56,373 nucleotides of DNA from CAZSAT01 sp964604675 (GTDB lineage: Bacteria > Myxococcota_A > UBA796 > CAJQPC01), in assembly GCA_964604675.1 (NCBI GenBank), contig CAZSAT010000039.1, positions 1-56,373 of the forward strand, given 5' to 3'. Positions 17,259 to 25,560 of this stretch are shown here, in pieces. Below the pieces are notes generated by a model. It saw nothing but the letters and a program-made list of their open reading frames with translations. It did no database searches and had not been told where the DNA came from. Each line of letters opens with the position of its first letter. Within the stretch, counting starts at the first letter, position 1. Both the position numbers and the translations under genes were made by a program.

Positions 17259-17714
17259 ATGGCCAACAACAACAACACCGAAGACCTGTTTGGAAGCTAC
17301 AACTTCCTGCTGGAGATCTCGGGCATCAATGACGACACCAAGACCGTCGTCGGAGGCTTCAAGTCGGTGAGCGGCATGGACTCGGAGACGGAAGTCGTCG
17401 AGTTCAAGCAGGGCAACGACAAGGTCGTGCGCAAGAAGCCTGGTCGCACCACCTACGCCAACATCGTCCTGGAGCGTGGCTACACCGCCACCGACAACCT
17501 CTGGGAGTGGCGGAAGAACATCGAGGACGGCAACATCGACCGTCGTTCGGGTTCGGTCGTGGTGCTCGATCAGGACGGCGAGTCCGAGGTCGCGCGGTAC
17601 AACTTCTTCGAAGCGTGGCCCTGCAAGTGGAACGTGCCTGACATGGACTCCGACAGCTCGGGCATGGCGATCGAGAAGATCGAGATCGCGGTCGAGAAGG
17701 TCGAGCGGGCCTGA
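17259..17714 (+). CDS. Inner tube protein A (gp19/Hcp-like)
   Basis: 151 residues, normal for the T4 gp19-like tail tube family. Typical features are an N-terminal YNFLLEISG strand, GGFKSVSGMDSETEVVEF, the RTTYANIVLERGYT strand and a C-terminal MAIEKIEIAVEKVER strand. Subunits stack as hexameric rings to make the tube that is expelled on contraction. A strong Shine-Dalgarno (GAGAGGAAA at 17245-17253) precedes the ATG, the best in the structural operon, in keeping with a highly expressed part. It directly follows sheath A. Confidence 0.95.
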   Translation: MANNNNTEDLFGSYNFLLEISGINDDTKTVVGGFKSVSGMDSETEVVEFKQGNDKVVRKKPGRTTYANIVLERGYTATDNLWEWRKNIEDGNIDRRSGSVVVLDQDGESEVARYNFFEAWPCKWNVPDMDSDSSGMAIEKIEIAVEKVERA

Positions 17715-17722
17715 GGTAGTTG

Positions 17723-18088
17723 ATGGAGCTCAAGACCGAGTACGAATTCACGTTGCCGCGCGGCTACGTCGACAAGGATGGTGTCCTTCACCGTGACGGC
17801 GTGATGCGCCTCGCCACGGCGATGGACGAGATCGTCCCTCTCAACGACATGCGTGTGCAGCGGAACCGTGCGTACCTGATCATCGTGCTGCTCAGTCGCG
17901 TGATCGACCGACTGGGCTCCATCACCGACGTGAACACGGGCGTCGTCGAGCGACTCTTCGCCGGCGACCTCCGGTTCCTCGAGGAGATGTACAACCGGGT
18001 GAACGAAGACGAAGCCCTGCTTCGTGTTCTCTGTCCACACTGTGGCGAGCGCTTCGAGAAGGAGTTCGGTCGCCTGGGGGAATCGTAA
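17723..18088 (+). CDS. eCIS tail-assembly protein (chaperone-like)
   Basis: 121 residues from ATG 17723 (GAGGT at 17713-17717); a TTG at 17720 would add one residue. The pattern LPRGYVDKDGVLHRDGVMRLAT, AYLIIVLLSRVI and a C-terminal CPHCGERF is that of the small protein following the tube gene in eCIS loci. This slot corresponds to the tail-assembly chaperone of contractile phages. The CxxC near the end may be half of a zinc ribbon. The stop at 18086-18088 lies within the overlapping -1 frame of the next gene, and the sequence CTGGGGGAA precedes it (see 18082-18243). Confidence 0.8.
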   Translation: MELKTEYEFTLPRGYVDKDGVLHRDGVMRLATAMDEIVPLNDMRVQRNRAYLIIVLLSRVIDRLGSITDVNTGVVERLFAGDLRFLEEMYNRVNEDEALLRVLCPHCGERFEKEFGRLGES

Positions 18089-18243
18089 GCTACCCCCTGG
18101 ACAACATCCTCCGGGAGGTAGCTTTCATTGCCTACCACTTCCACTGGGACCGCGACACGGTCCTGAACCTCTCCCACAAGGAGCGGCACCTCTGGGTGAA
18201 GCAGATCTCCTCCATCAACGAGAAGATCAACGCGGGGTCGTGA
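18082..18243 (+). CDS. DUF6760-like small eCIS protein lacking a canonical start codon
   Basis: About 53 residues. The frame is -1 relative to the preceding gene and reads YPLDNILREVAFIAYHFHW, then LNLSHKERHLWVKQIS, ending KINAGS. This matches my recollection of the DUF6760 proteins that follow the tail-assembly gene in eCIS clusters. There is no ATG, GTG or TTG upstream in the frame within at least 100 bases; the only candidates are ATC at 18082 and CTG at 18097. The frame overlaps the end of the preceding gene at a GGGGGAA run. Either a rare start codon is used or a -1 ribosomal slip fuses it to the previous protein, as in phage tail chaperone pairs. The start given is the ATC and is uncertain. 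Confidence 0.7.
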   Translation: MVSYPLDNILREVAFIAYHFHWDRDTVLNLSHKERHLWVKQISSINEKINAGS

Positions 18244-18274
18244 CCGCAAGCCGAAGCTCGAGGCGCCACACCCG

Positions 18275-19483
18275 ATGTCAGCCATCCGTCCCGGCCTAAG
18301 CGTCGTCCACCGCACTCTGCCCGCGCGCACGCGCGGGTTGGTGCGTTGCGACGTGGCGGGCGTGATCGGAGTCGTCGTGAAGGAGCGCTGGCCCGATGGC
18401 GCCACGCTGGGTGACTTCCTCCACCTGGTGCTTCGGCGCTCCACCGACCTGTTGGATCACCCGCGCCGCACCCTCTTCGATCAGGCCACCCAGAACGCGG
18501 TCCGTGCCTACTTCGCCAATGGCGGCCAGGTGCTCCATGTCTATGGCGTGTGCGCCGAGAGCATCACCGACATCGCCGCGCCCGATGCCGACACCGGCGT
18601 GCTGTCCGACATGCTGCACGCGCTTCGGGTCGAAGAGGACATCGCCCTGCTGGCGGTGCCTTGCGCGGCGTCGTTCCCCACGGAGCTGCAGGAAGGGCGT
18701 GTGGTGTCGGCGTCCGAGCCGCTCTACGAGCTGCTGCTGCGTCACTGCCGCCAGATGAACAACCGCTTCCTCGTGATGGATGCACCGCGCGGCGTGCACG
18801 GTGAAGCGCTGGCCGTCTGGTTGGAGCGCTTCCGGCGGCGGGAACCGAACACGCGCAGCTATGGCGCGGTCTACTACCCCTGGCTCTACCGGGGCCGTCA
18901 GGCCCTGCCCCCCTCGGGCCCGATGCTCGGTGTGTTCTCGCGCATGGAGCGTGAGCACGAGCCCTACGGCGTGGCATGGCCCCCCGCCAACACCGTGCTG
19001 AGGGGCGTCACCCATGCCGAGACCGAGCTGGATTGGGTCGATGCTGGTCCGGTCAACGACGCCGGCGCCAACCCGCTGGTCGTGCAGCCCGGCAAGGGCA
19101 TCCTGGTGTTCGGCGCGCGCACGCTCTCGATGGATCCTCGCTGGCGCGCGATCAACTCGCGCCGGGTGGTCTCCATGATCTCGGAGCAGCTTCGCCGCGA
19201 CAGCCAGTGGGTGGTGTTCGAGCACAACGAGCCCGCCACGTGGAGCGTGCTGGAGCGGAACGTGAAGGCTCGGCTCGACCAGTTCTGGGAGGGCGGGATG
19301 CTGACCGGGCCCTCGGCCGGCAAGGATTACCTGGTGCGCTGTGACGACGAGACCAACCCCGTGGCCGAGCGCGATGCAGGCCGCATGCACGTGCAGGTGG
19401 CGCTCCGCCCCGTGACCACCACCGAGCACATCACCATCGAGCTGCGCCTGGGCGAGGGCGGCGTGACCACGGAGGTGGCCTGA
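18275..19483 (+). CDS. Contractile tail sheath protein B (short isoform)
   Basis: 402 residues. It shares the sheath C-terminal core with sheath A: GPMLGVFSRM, PPANTVLRGV, ILVFGARTLSMDPRWRAINSRRVVSMI, CDDETNP and a final strand VTTTEHITIELRLGEGG. The large insertion of sheath A is missing and the N-terminal strand is less conserved (RPGLSVVHRTLPA). Two sheath genes in one locus are known from several eCIS; one usually forms the bulk and another contacts the baseplate, but which does which here cannot be told. ATG 18275 starts 31 bases after the DUF6760-like frame. Confidence 0.92.
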   Translation: MSAIRPGLSVVHRTLPARTRGLVRCDVAGVIGVVVKERWPDGATLGDFLHLVLRRSTDLLDHPRRTLFDQATQNAVRAYFANGGQVLHVYGVCAESITDIAAPDADTGVLSDMLHALRVEEDIALLAVPCAASFPTELQEGRVVSASEPLYELLLRHCRQMNNRFLVMDAPRGVHGEALAVWLERFRRREPNTRSYGAVYYPWLYRGRQALPPSGPMLGVFSRMEREHEPYGVAWPPANTVLRGVTHAETELDWVDAGPVNDAGANPLVVQPGKGILVFGARTLSMDPRWRAINSRRVVSMISEQLRRDSQWVVFEHNEPATWSVLERNVKARLDQFWEGGMLTGPSAGKDYLVRCDDETNPVAERDAGRMHVQVALRPVTTTEHITIELRLGEGGVTTEVA

Positions 19484-19929
19484 TGGCAGAACGCGACATC
19501 CTCGATCCCCATGGGAACTACATCTTCAGCCTCCAGATCGACGAGATCTCGGTGGCCCAGTTCTTCGAGGTGAGCGGCATCAAGTCGACCACCAATATCG
19601 TGGAGATCGAAGAGGGGGGCGTGAACTACCGGGTGCACAAGCTGCCGGGCCAGTCGCGCTGGGAGAACGTGACGCTCCGCTTCGGTGTCTCCATCGACAC
19701 CTCCATCGCCGAGTGGCGCCAGCAGATCCTCGACGACGCCTTCGGTGTGAGGAAGAACGTCTCGGTCGTGCTCTACGACATGGCCATGACCGAGGTTCGG
19801 CGCTGGGAGCTCAAGAACGCGTGGCCGGTGGCCTACGAGGGGCCGCAGCTCAATGCGCAGGGCAGCGAGCTGGCGATCGAGATGATCGAGCTGGCCCACG
19901 AGGGCATCGAGATCAAGAGCACCGCCTGA
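19483..19929 (+). CDS. Inner tube protein B (tube initiator-like)
   Basis: 148 residues of the same gp19-like fold as tube A: HGNYIFSLQIDEISVAQFFEVSGI, VNYRVHKLPGQSRWENVTLRFGV, then NAWPVAYEGPQLNAQGSELAIEMIELAHEGIEI. It is divergent in sequence from tube A. In related systems a second tube paralogue sits between the spike/hub and the main tube, and its position close to the baseplate genes fits that. The start overlaps the sheath B stop (TGATG) and its stop overlaps the next start in the same way, so translation is coupled along this stretch. Confidence 0.9.
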   Translation: MAERDILDPHGNYIFSLQIDEISVAQFFEVSGIKSTTNIVEIEEGGVNYRVHKLPGQSRWENVTLRFGVSIDTSIAEWRQQILDDAFGVRKNVSVVLYDMAMTEVRRWELKNAWPVAYEGPQLNAQGSELAIEMIELAHEGIEIKSTA

Positions 19930-22900
19930 TGCAGGACCTCTTCGACCGATACGCCGGAAGGCGGCTGTGGGAGCGCACCTCGGCACGTGCCGAGCGGCGT
20001 CCTCAGGTCGGTCGATCGGGGCTGATGCAGCGCCTGGGGTTCGACGATCCCTGGGCCGCGGTGGGCGATCCTGAAGCCGAGGCGGACCCGCTGCTCTTCG
20101 TGTCTGGGCGCGCCTACCGTCGGTGGATGCAGCGGCGGCTCATGCGCCGCTTCTGGATGCAGCGTGACCGGGGGTTCGCCGAGCGGCGAAGCGGCATCGG
20201 ACAGCTCACCCTGGGGCGGGTTCGTTTTCCGGGAGAGGGGCGCGGTGGCCGGCCGTTCTTCGGCTGGGGGCCGAGCCTGGGAACCGGCGCCTTCGTGCTT
20301 CCCGAGCGCGCGCTCCAACAGACCGCCGAGGAAGAACACGCTCGGGAAGGCCGGTCGCGAGCGTGGCACCAGTCGCTCTTCACCCGCCCACGAGAACCGG
20401 ACGAGCGCGTCATCGAGGTGATCCGCGAGGTGCCGGTGCCCACGCCGGTCGTTCATCCCGCATCGGGTGCGCGTGCCGCACCGCCCAGCGAGCTCCTCGC
20501 GCGCACCGTGGCCTCCGAGGCAACCACGCCCGACGTGCTGGTGCCCGCCCCCACCATGACGAGCTCACCTCCGGTGTTGCCGTCCCGCGTCGATCGCGCG
20601 TCGGCGCGACCCCTTCCGCCGCAGGGCCGCGTCGCCCGTCTGGAGGCCGCCGCGCCGTCGCCAGGTCTGCCCGTGGCTTCGGGACCCGCGGCTGCATCGC
20701 CCTTGCTGGCCGGCGTGTTCGCGCCTCAGCGCGAGGGCGGTGTGTTGCCGCCCGTCGAAGTCGGTGCGCGAGTCGCTGCGCGTCTCGAGCGCGCCGCCCG
20801 GCCCCGTCGCGCCACGGCGCGGCTGGCGGAGCGGGCCCAGGAGGCGCGCGAGCCCCTCTGGACCGGACACAGCGCCCCGCCCCGCGCCCGTCGGGCGGCC
20901 CCGGGGGTGCGCCGCCTCGCCCTGGCTTCGCCCGCCGTCGACGCCGTGCTCAAGGGCCTCCCGGATGCGGGGCCGGAGCCGTCCCAGCTCGGTGCCGCGC
21001 CTTCCGCGTGGTCCCCGGCTGTCCCGGGCCGCTCCCGCCCGGCTGGGTCCGCCCCGGCGTCGACGCCCGACGTGGCCCAGGCAAGCCCGTCCGTGCGTCC
21101 CGCGTCCGCTCCGACGGCGTCCAGCGCGCGCCTGGTCCGCACGACCCGGTCCGATCGCTCGCCGATGGAGCCCGCGGACCGGCCGACCGCGACCACCGCG
21201 CGTTCCGTCCGCAAGGCCGGGTCCGAACGCCCGCCGATGCCGCACCTGGACGTGCGCGTGGCCGACTCGGTGTCGCTCGGAGACGACGCGGTGTCGCCCG
21301 GGGCTTCTCGCCCGCGCGTTCGCCCCATGACCCGCGCCCTGGTCGGTGCCGAAGCACCCACGCCGAGCGACAGCCTTGCACCGGCGTTGTTGGAGGCCCT
21401 GCGCACAGGTCGCGGGCGCACCCGGGTCGCGGGTCGTCGTCTTCGCCTGCGCTGGGCAGGCGCTTCTGAGATCCTGGTGAGGCCGGACGTGCCGCAGGTC
21501 GAGGCGACGCCCTCCAAGCCGCACCCCGCGCCGCGCGTCACCACCGCGACCGTGTACCGCACGCCGGATGGACGCTTCGTCGGGGCTCGGTCGGGCACCA
21601 CCGCCAGCAGCGCGTGGAGTGGGGCCGGCGCGGTCACCACCCCCCTCGCGCCCTGGTCGGGCGCGAAGAGCGCCAGCACCCCCGCGTCGGCCTGGTCGGG
21701 CGCGGCCAGCACGACCACCTCACCGGGTGCCTGGCGCGGCATGCACGCCGTCCGCACGGCCGTCAGCGCGTTCCGCGGCAGCACCCCCCTCCGCAGCCAG
21801 TCGTCGCCGTTCGTCGGAGCGGCCGTGCAGCGCACCCTGGCGGGAGACTGGACCGGGGCTCCCACCGCGCGCACCGCGGCCGGGGACTGGTCGGGGGCGC
21901 AGGTCCTGCGGACCGAGGGAGGGCCGGACTGGGTCGGCGCTGGGGTCTCCCACACCGCCAGTGGCGCGTTCACGGGCGCGCCTGCGTTCACCACCCGGCC
22001 GAGCACCTTGTCGCGCGCGGATGGCGTGCCGCTCGTCGCTCGTTCCACCGACCCCGACGCGCTCGCGCCCGATGACCGCCGGCCTCCCGTAGAAGGCACT
22101 GCCTGGCGGCGCGCGGCGACCACCACCACCGCTCGGGGCGCGTGGTCCGGAGCACCGATCCGCCGAATCAGCCGGCTGCCGTGGACGACGTCCCCCGTGG
22201 CCTACGCGGGCTCTTCGGTCCCACGGGCTGGCGCCAGGATCGTGCGCATGGTGCGCGGGCCCGCTCCGGATGCGGTCCCACTGAGCGCCGCCCTCACCCC
22301 TGCCGGGCCACACGCCGCGCCGCGTTCGCCCAGGGTGCCACCGGCCACCGCACCGCGCCCGCTCGAGGCGACCGCTGCCCGCTTTCTGGCCGCGCGCTCC
22401 TGGTCCGGCGCCCCGGCCGTGCGCACGGGTGCTCTCGGCGCCACCGACCAGGAGCTCTTCGAGCTCGCCACGCGCCCGTGGAGCGGGGCTGCGCGGGTGC
22501 GTGCCGCCCTCGCCAGGCGCGGAACGGGCCGGGTGAAGCGCTCGATGGGCGCGGGCTTCACGGGCTCCACCACCTGGCACACCGACGGCGGCGAGCACAC
22601 CGCAGGCGCTCGGCGCAGCGCCCTGAGGGCACCGCTCGAGACCACCCTCGGCGCGGCGGCGGCTGGTGAGCTCCCGGCGGATGCGCCCGGCTGGGCCGCC
22701 CGCACGGGTGCGCACCGTGTGCCGCCGGGCGACTTCTTCCAGGCCCTGGCCCGTGCCCGGGATCCCGAGGAGGTGCTGCGCATCATCGTGCAGGAGCAGA
22801 CCGCCCCGCGGGACCTGGGCCTCTCGGCCCCCACGGCCCGCGTCGTGCAGACCCTCCGGAAGCAGGAGGGCGCCGTCGTGCGACCGGCGTCCACGTCGGG

Positions 22901-23297
22901 CGCGGTGGCGTCGCCCGCCCTGCTGCGGTCCGGTGGTCGTCGGGGCAAGCCGAGCACGGTTCGCGTCATCAGCGGCTGGGGCAGCGCCTCGGTCGGCGCG
23001 CGGGGAGCGGGCGCCTCGGAGGCGGTGGGCGAGGACCGTGTCAGCGGCCTCGTCAAGCGTCTGCGCGGCCTGGTCTTGTTGGCGGAGAAGGAGCGCCGCG
23101 TGTCCGACGCGCAGGCGCAGGTCCGCATGCACGCCGAGGGAGCCCCCGACCCGGCGGAGAGCGGCGGCGACGCCGATGAAGAGAGCGGGGGCGGTCAGAA
23201 GGACGTCGATGCCCTGGGCCAGGCCATCCTGCCCAAGGTCCTCGATGAGCTCGAGCTTCGCCGGCAGCGGCGCCCGGAGGATGCCAGTGAGTACTAG
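19929..23297 (+). CDS. Large Ala/Pro/Arg-rich repeat protein in eCIS operon, unknown function
   Basis: 1122 residues. The first ~180 residues contain basic, Trp/Arg-rich segments (MQRRLMRRFWMQR). The centre is low complexity, rich in Ala, Pro, Arg and Ser. From about residue 550 to 890 a short motif recurs every 12-20 residues: an aromatic pair, Gly, then Ala (WSGA, WTGA, WVGA, FTGA, WRGM), usually followed by a basic or small residue and a Thr. The last ~100 residues form a charged helix (ILPKVLDELELRRQRR). No family was recognised. Its position between tube B and the LysM protein is that of the small Afp6-like gene in other clusters, but it is far larger. Length is in the range of tape-measure proteins, though the composition is not. 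Confidence 0.8.
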   Translation: MQDLFDRYAGRRLWERTSARAERRPQVGRSGLMQRLGFDDPWAAVGDPEAEADPLLFVSGRAYRRWMQRRLMRRFWMQRDRGFAERRSGIGQLTLGRVRFPGEGRGGRPFFGWGPSLGTGAFVLPERALQQTAEEEHAREGRSRAWHQSLFTRPREPDERVIEVIREVPVPTPVVHPASGARAAPPSELLARTVASEATTPDVLVPAPTMTSSPPVLPSRVDRASARPLPPQGRVARLEAAAPSPGLPVASGPAAASPLLAGVFAPQREGGVLPPVEVGARVAARLERAARPRRATARLAERAQEAREPLWTGHSAPPRARRAAPGVRRLALASPAVDAVLKGLPDAGPEPSQLGAAPSAWSPAVPGRSRPAGSAPASTPDVAQASPSVRPASAPTASSARLVRTTRSDRSPMEPADRPTATTARSVRKAGSERPPMPHLDVRVADSVSLGDDAVSPGASRPRVRPMTRALVGAEAPTPSDSLAPALLEALRTGRGRTRVAGRRLRLRWAGASEILVRPDVPQVEATPSKPHPAPRVTTATVYRTPDGRFVGARSGTTASSAWSGAGAVTTPLAPWSGAKSASTPASAWSGAASTTTSPGAWRGMHAVRTAVSAFRGSTPLRSQSSPFVGAAVQRTLAGDWTGAPTARTAAGDWSGAQVLRTEGGPDWVGAGVSHTASGAFTGAPAFTTRPSTLSRADGVPLVARSTDPDALAPDDRRPPVEGTAWRRAATTTTARGAWSGAPIRRISRLPWTTSPVAYAGSSVPRAGARIVRMVRGPAPDAVPLSAALTPAGPHAAPRSPRVPPATAPRPLEATAARFLAARSWSGAPAVRTGALGATDQELFELATRPWSGAARVRAALARRGTGRVKRSMGAGFTGSTTWHTDGGEHTAGARRSALRAPLETTLGAAAAGELPADAPGWAARTGAHRVPPGDFFQALARARDPEEVLRIIVQEQTAPRDLGLSAPTARVVQTLRKQEGAVVRPASTSGAVASPALLRSGGRRGKPSTVRVISGWGSASVGARGAGASEAVGEDRVSGLVKRLRGLVLLAEKERRVSDAQAQVRMHAEGAPDPAESGGDADEESGGGQKDVDALGQAILPKVLDELELRRQRRPEDASEY
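21600..22590 (+). repeat. Degenerate W/F-x-G-A protein repeats (about 14 copies)
   Basis: Within the large repeat protein the motif occurs near 21615, 21654, 21693, 21735, 21770, 21807, 21849, 21889, 21930, 21969, 22143, 22401, 22480 and 22550. Spacing is 36-42 bases in the first ten copies, then irregular. The repeats are protein-level (aromatic-S/T-G-A); DNA copies have diverged, so recent slippage is unlikely. Confidence 0.65.
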
Positions 23298-24081
23298 CAC
23301 CAACCCCACGAAGGCGAGCTTCACGTCGATGGACGACAGCTCGAAGACCTTCACGGTCCAGTTCAACCCCAAGGAGCTCAAGTTCGACAAGAAGGGCACC
23401 TGGCAAGACAAGGAGGAACAAGGCGGCGACTCCGACGTCGAGTTCAAGAAGGGGGCGCCGGCCACCCTCTCCATGGAGCTGCACTTCGACACCACGCTGT
23501 CCATGGACGGCAACACCGCCGACAGCGTGAAGGACAAGTGGGTGTTGGGCCTCCTCCAGTTCCAGACCATCGAGATCGCAGGCGAAGGTGACACACAGCG
23601 GCCTCACTTCGTGACCTTCGCGTGGAAGGACTTCAGCTTCAACGGCTTCTTCGAGTCCCTTGCGGTGACCTACACGATGTTCGCGGGCGACGGCACGCCC
23701 GTGCGCGCCAAGATCACCGCGAAGATGAAGGAGAAGAAGCTCTCCACCTACACCCAGACGAGCTCGGGGTCTGCGGTCAACTCCACCCGCTTCTCGCTGG
23801 TGGGCCAGGGTGGTCGGGTCAGCGTGGTGTCCACGGCGTCGGAGTCCACGGTGAGCCAGCTCGCCGCGGAGAACGGCGTCCCCCAGGCCCAGCTGCTGGC
23901 CGACAACCCGCACATCGAGGATCCGACCAGCGTGCCGGCCGGGACCGAGCTGGTGGTGTCGTCCGGAACCTCGCTGTTCGACGATGCGGTGGCAGCCGGC
24001 ACCGCCCTGAGCCAGAACGACACCGATGCGGCGCTCGACGAGCTGTCGCAGATCGTCGCCACCGTACGTTCGTTGGTCTGA
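23287..24081 (+). CDS. LysM-domain baseplate protein (Afp7/gp53-like)
   Basis: 264 residues from GTG 23287, which has GGAGG at 23276-23280 with six bases between; an ATG at 23281 is too close to that site. The N-terminal ~150 residues carry the CIS pattern FTVQFNPKELKFDKKGTW, LSMELHFDTT, and FEWKDF-like FAWKDFSFNGFFESLAVTYTMF. Residues ~180-220 form a LysM-like motif (STVSQLAAENGV, QLLADNPHIEDPTSVPAGTELVV). Such proteins sit at the tube/baseplate junction. The start lies inside the end of the preceding gene (11-base overlap). Confidence 0.88.
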   Translation: MSTSTNPTKASFTSMDDSSKTFTVQFNPKELKFDKKGTWQDKEEQGGDSDVEFKKGAPATLSMELHFDTTLSMDGNTADSVKDKWVLGLLQFQTIEIAGEGDTQRPHFVTFAWKDFSFNGFFESLAVTYTMFAGDGTPVRAKITAKMKEKKLSTYTQTSSGSAVNSTRFSLVGQGGRVSVVSTASESTVSQLAAENGVPQAQLLADNPHIEDPTSVPAGTELVVSSGTSLFDDAVAAGTALSQNDTDAALDELSQIVATVRSLV

Positions 24082-24088
24082 GGGACGA

Positions 24089-25138
24089 ATGGCCGAGGAG
24101 CAGAACACCGCCGCCTTCGAGCTGAGCATCGGCTCGTCGTCGTTCACCCAAGCCGAAGGTGGCGGGCTGCAGAGCCTCGTCTACGAAGATCATGTCGACA
24201 TGGTGTCCATGGTTCGCGCGTCCTTCGCGGTCGAGGCGGACGGCTCCGGCTGGGGCTTCACCATCGGCGACGCTGTCACCCTCTGCCTGGGTCCGGACAC
24301 CACGTCGGTGTTCGAGGGCGAGGTGGTGGCGATGCAGATCAACGCTGACACCAGCGGCACCACCCACGTGGTCGTCCGCGCGCTCGACGGACTGCACAAG
24401 CTCGCGCGCGGACGCACCTCCCGATCCTGGACCGATGCCACCGACAGCTCCGTGGTCGAGGAGCTGGCCGAGGAGGCCGGCTTCTCGGCGGAGTCCTGGG
24501 ACATCGAGGCCACGTCGGCCACCCACAGCTTCATCATGCAGCGCAACGAGTCCAACGCCGCGATCTGCAAGCGGCTGGCGGCGCGGAACAGCTACCTGCT
24601 CCGTGTGGTCGACGGTGTGTTGCACTTCAAGCCGCCCGACTACGACGCCTCCAACGCCGCCGAGCTCGGCTGGGGCAGCAACGTGAAGTCCGTCAGCTGC
24701 ACCTACGACAGCACCGACCAGGTCCAGGAGGTCGTGGTCAGGGGATGGAGCCCGGCGGACAAGGACGAGGTCGTGGGCACCGCCGCGGACGACACCGACG
24801 TCGAGACGATCGGCTCCGGCGACACCGGCCCGACCGTTGCCGGCGCCTTCGGGTCGTTCACGGGCTACATCGCCGATGTGCCGGTGACCGACCAGGACGT
24901 GGCCGACGAGATCGCGGCCGCCGAGCTCAACCGCCTCGCCCGCCAGTTCGGGCGCGGAACGGTGCGTGTCGGCTGCAACGCGAGCACGCTGGCGGGGACC
25001 ATGATCAACCTCTCGGGCTGTCCGGGGCCGGTGAATGGCACGTGGTACGTGCTCGGCTCCCGCCACTCGATGGGCCCCAAGGGCACCCAGGACTCCGAGC
25101 TGTCGGTGTGCCGCAACACGCTGGGCACCGACCCGTGA
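24089..25138 (+). CDS. gpD/gp27-like baseplate hub protein
   Basis: 349 residues. The sequence follows the phage late control D/VgrG hub pattern: a paired beta-domain N-terminus (YEDHVDMVSMVRASF), GEVVAMQINADTSG, RALDGLHKLARGR, then a helical SSVVEELAEEAGF segment, the conserved NESNAAICKRLAARNSYLLRVVDGVLHF, and a second beta domain. It forms the trimeric hub under the tube. The chain stops near the end of the gp27-like part; the OB fold and beta-helical spike seen in VgrG or Afp8 are not evident. Its stop overlaps the GTG of the next gene. Confidence 0.88.
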   Translation: MAEEQNTAAFELSIGSSSFTQAEGGGLQSLVYEDHVDMVSMVRASFAVEADGSGWGFTIGDAVTLCLGPDTTSVFEGEVVAMQINADTSGTTHVVVRALDGLHKLARGRTSRSWTDATDSSVVEELAEEAGFSAESWDIEATSATHSFIMQRNESNAAICKRLAARNSYLLRVVDGVLHFKPPDYDASNAAELGWGSNVKSVSCTYDSTDQVQEVVVRGWSPADKDEVVGTAADDTDVETIGSGDTGPTVAGAFGSFTGYIADVPVTDQDVADEIAAAELNRLARQFGRGTVRVGCNASTLAGTMINLSGCPGPVNGTWYVLGSRHSMGPKGTQDSELSVCRNTLGTDP

Positions 25139-25530
25139 GTCGCCTCAAGAAGAAGTACCTCGGCCGCGGGTGGGCCTTTCCGCTCGGCTTCGACTCCGCC
25201 ACGGGCGGCCTGAAGATGTCGGAGACCGAAGCCAACATCCGCCAGGCCATCCACATCATCCTGGCCACCCGTCCGGGTGAGCGCCAGATGCTGCCCAAGT
25301 TCGGCTGCCGCGTGCACGAGCTGCTCTTTGCGCCGAACACCTCGTCCACTGCGGCCGTCGCCGCGCACTACGTCCGGGACGCGATCGCGCGCTGGGAGCC
25401 GCGGGTGGAGGTCGTGCGAGCGGCCGCCAGCCCCGACGCCACGGGCGGCGTGCGCATCGAGGTCGAGTACAACATCGTCGCCACCAACACCGCGCAGAGC
25501 CTCGTGCACCTCCTGCGCGGGGGCGCCTGA
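25135..25530 (+). CDS. gp25/gpW-like baseplate wedge protein
   Basis: 131 residues from GTG 25135. Family hallmarks are GRGWAFPLGFDSATGGLKMSE, NIRQAIHIILATRPGERQMLPKFGCRVHELLF, and a C-terminal beta hairpin VRIEVEYNIVATNTAQSLVHLL. gp25-like proteins set the inner baseplate ring and trigger sheath polymerisation; the EPR-like core is here PGERQM. It overlaps the hub gene by four bases and is followed after 30 bases by the baseplate-J-like gene. Confidence 0.92.
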   Translation: MSRLKKKYLGRGWAFPLGFDSATGGLKMSETEANIRQAIHIILATRPGERQMLPKFGCRVHELLFAPNTSSTAAVAAHYVRDAIARWEPRVEVVRAAASPDATGGVRIEVEYNIVATNTAQSLVHLLRGGA

Positions 25531-25560
25531 CGCCCAGGCCGCTGAAGCAGGACCTCACGG

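Noticed and set aside
21600..22590. Repeats in the large eCIS protein considered as tail-fibre or adhesin repeats
   Set aside because: They lack the Gly-X-Y or beta-helical patterns of fibres, and the gene position is not that of a fibre gene; kept as unknown.
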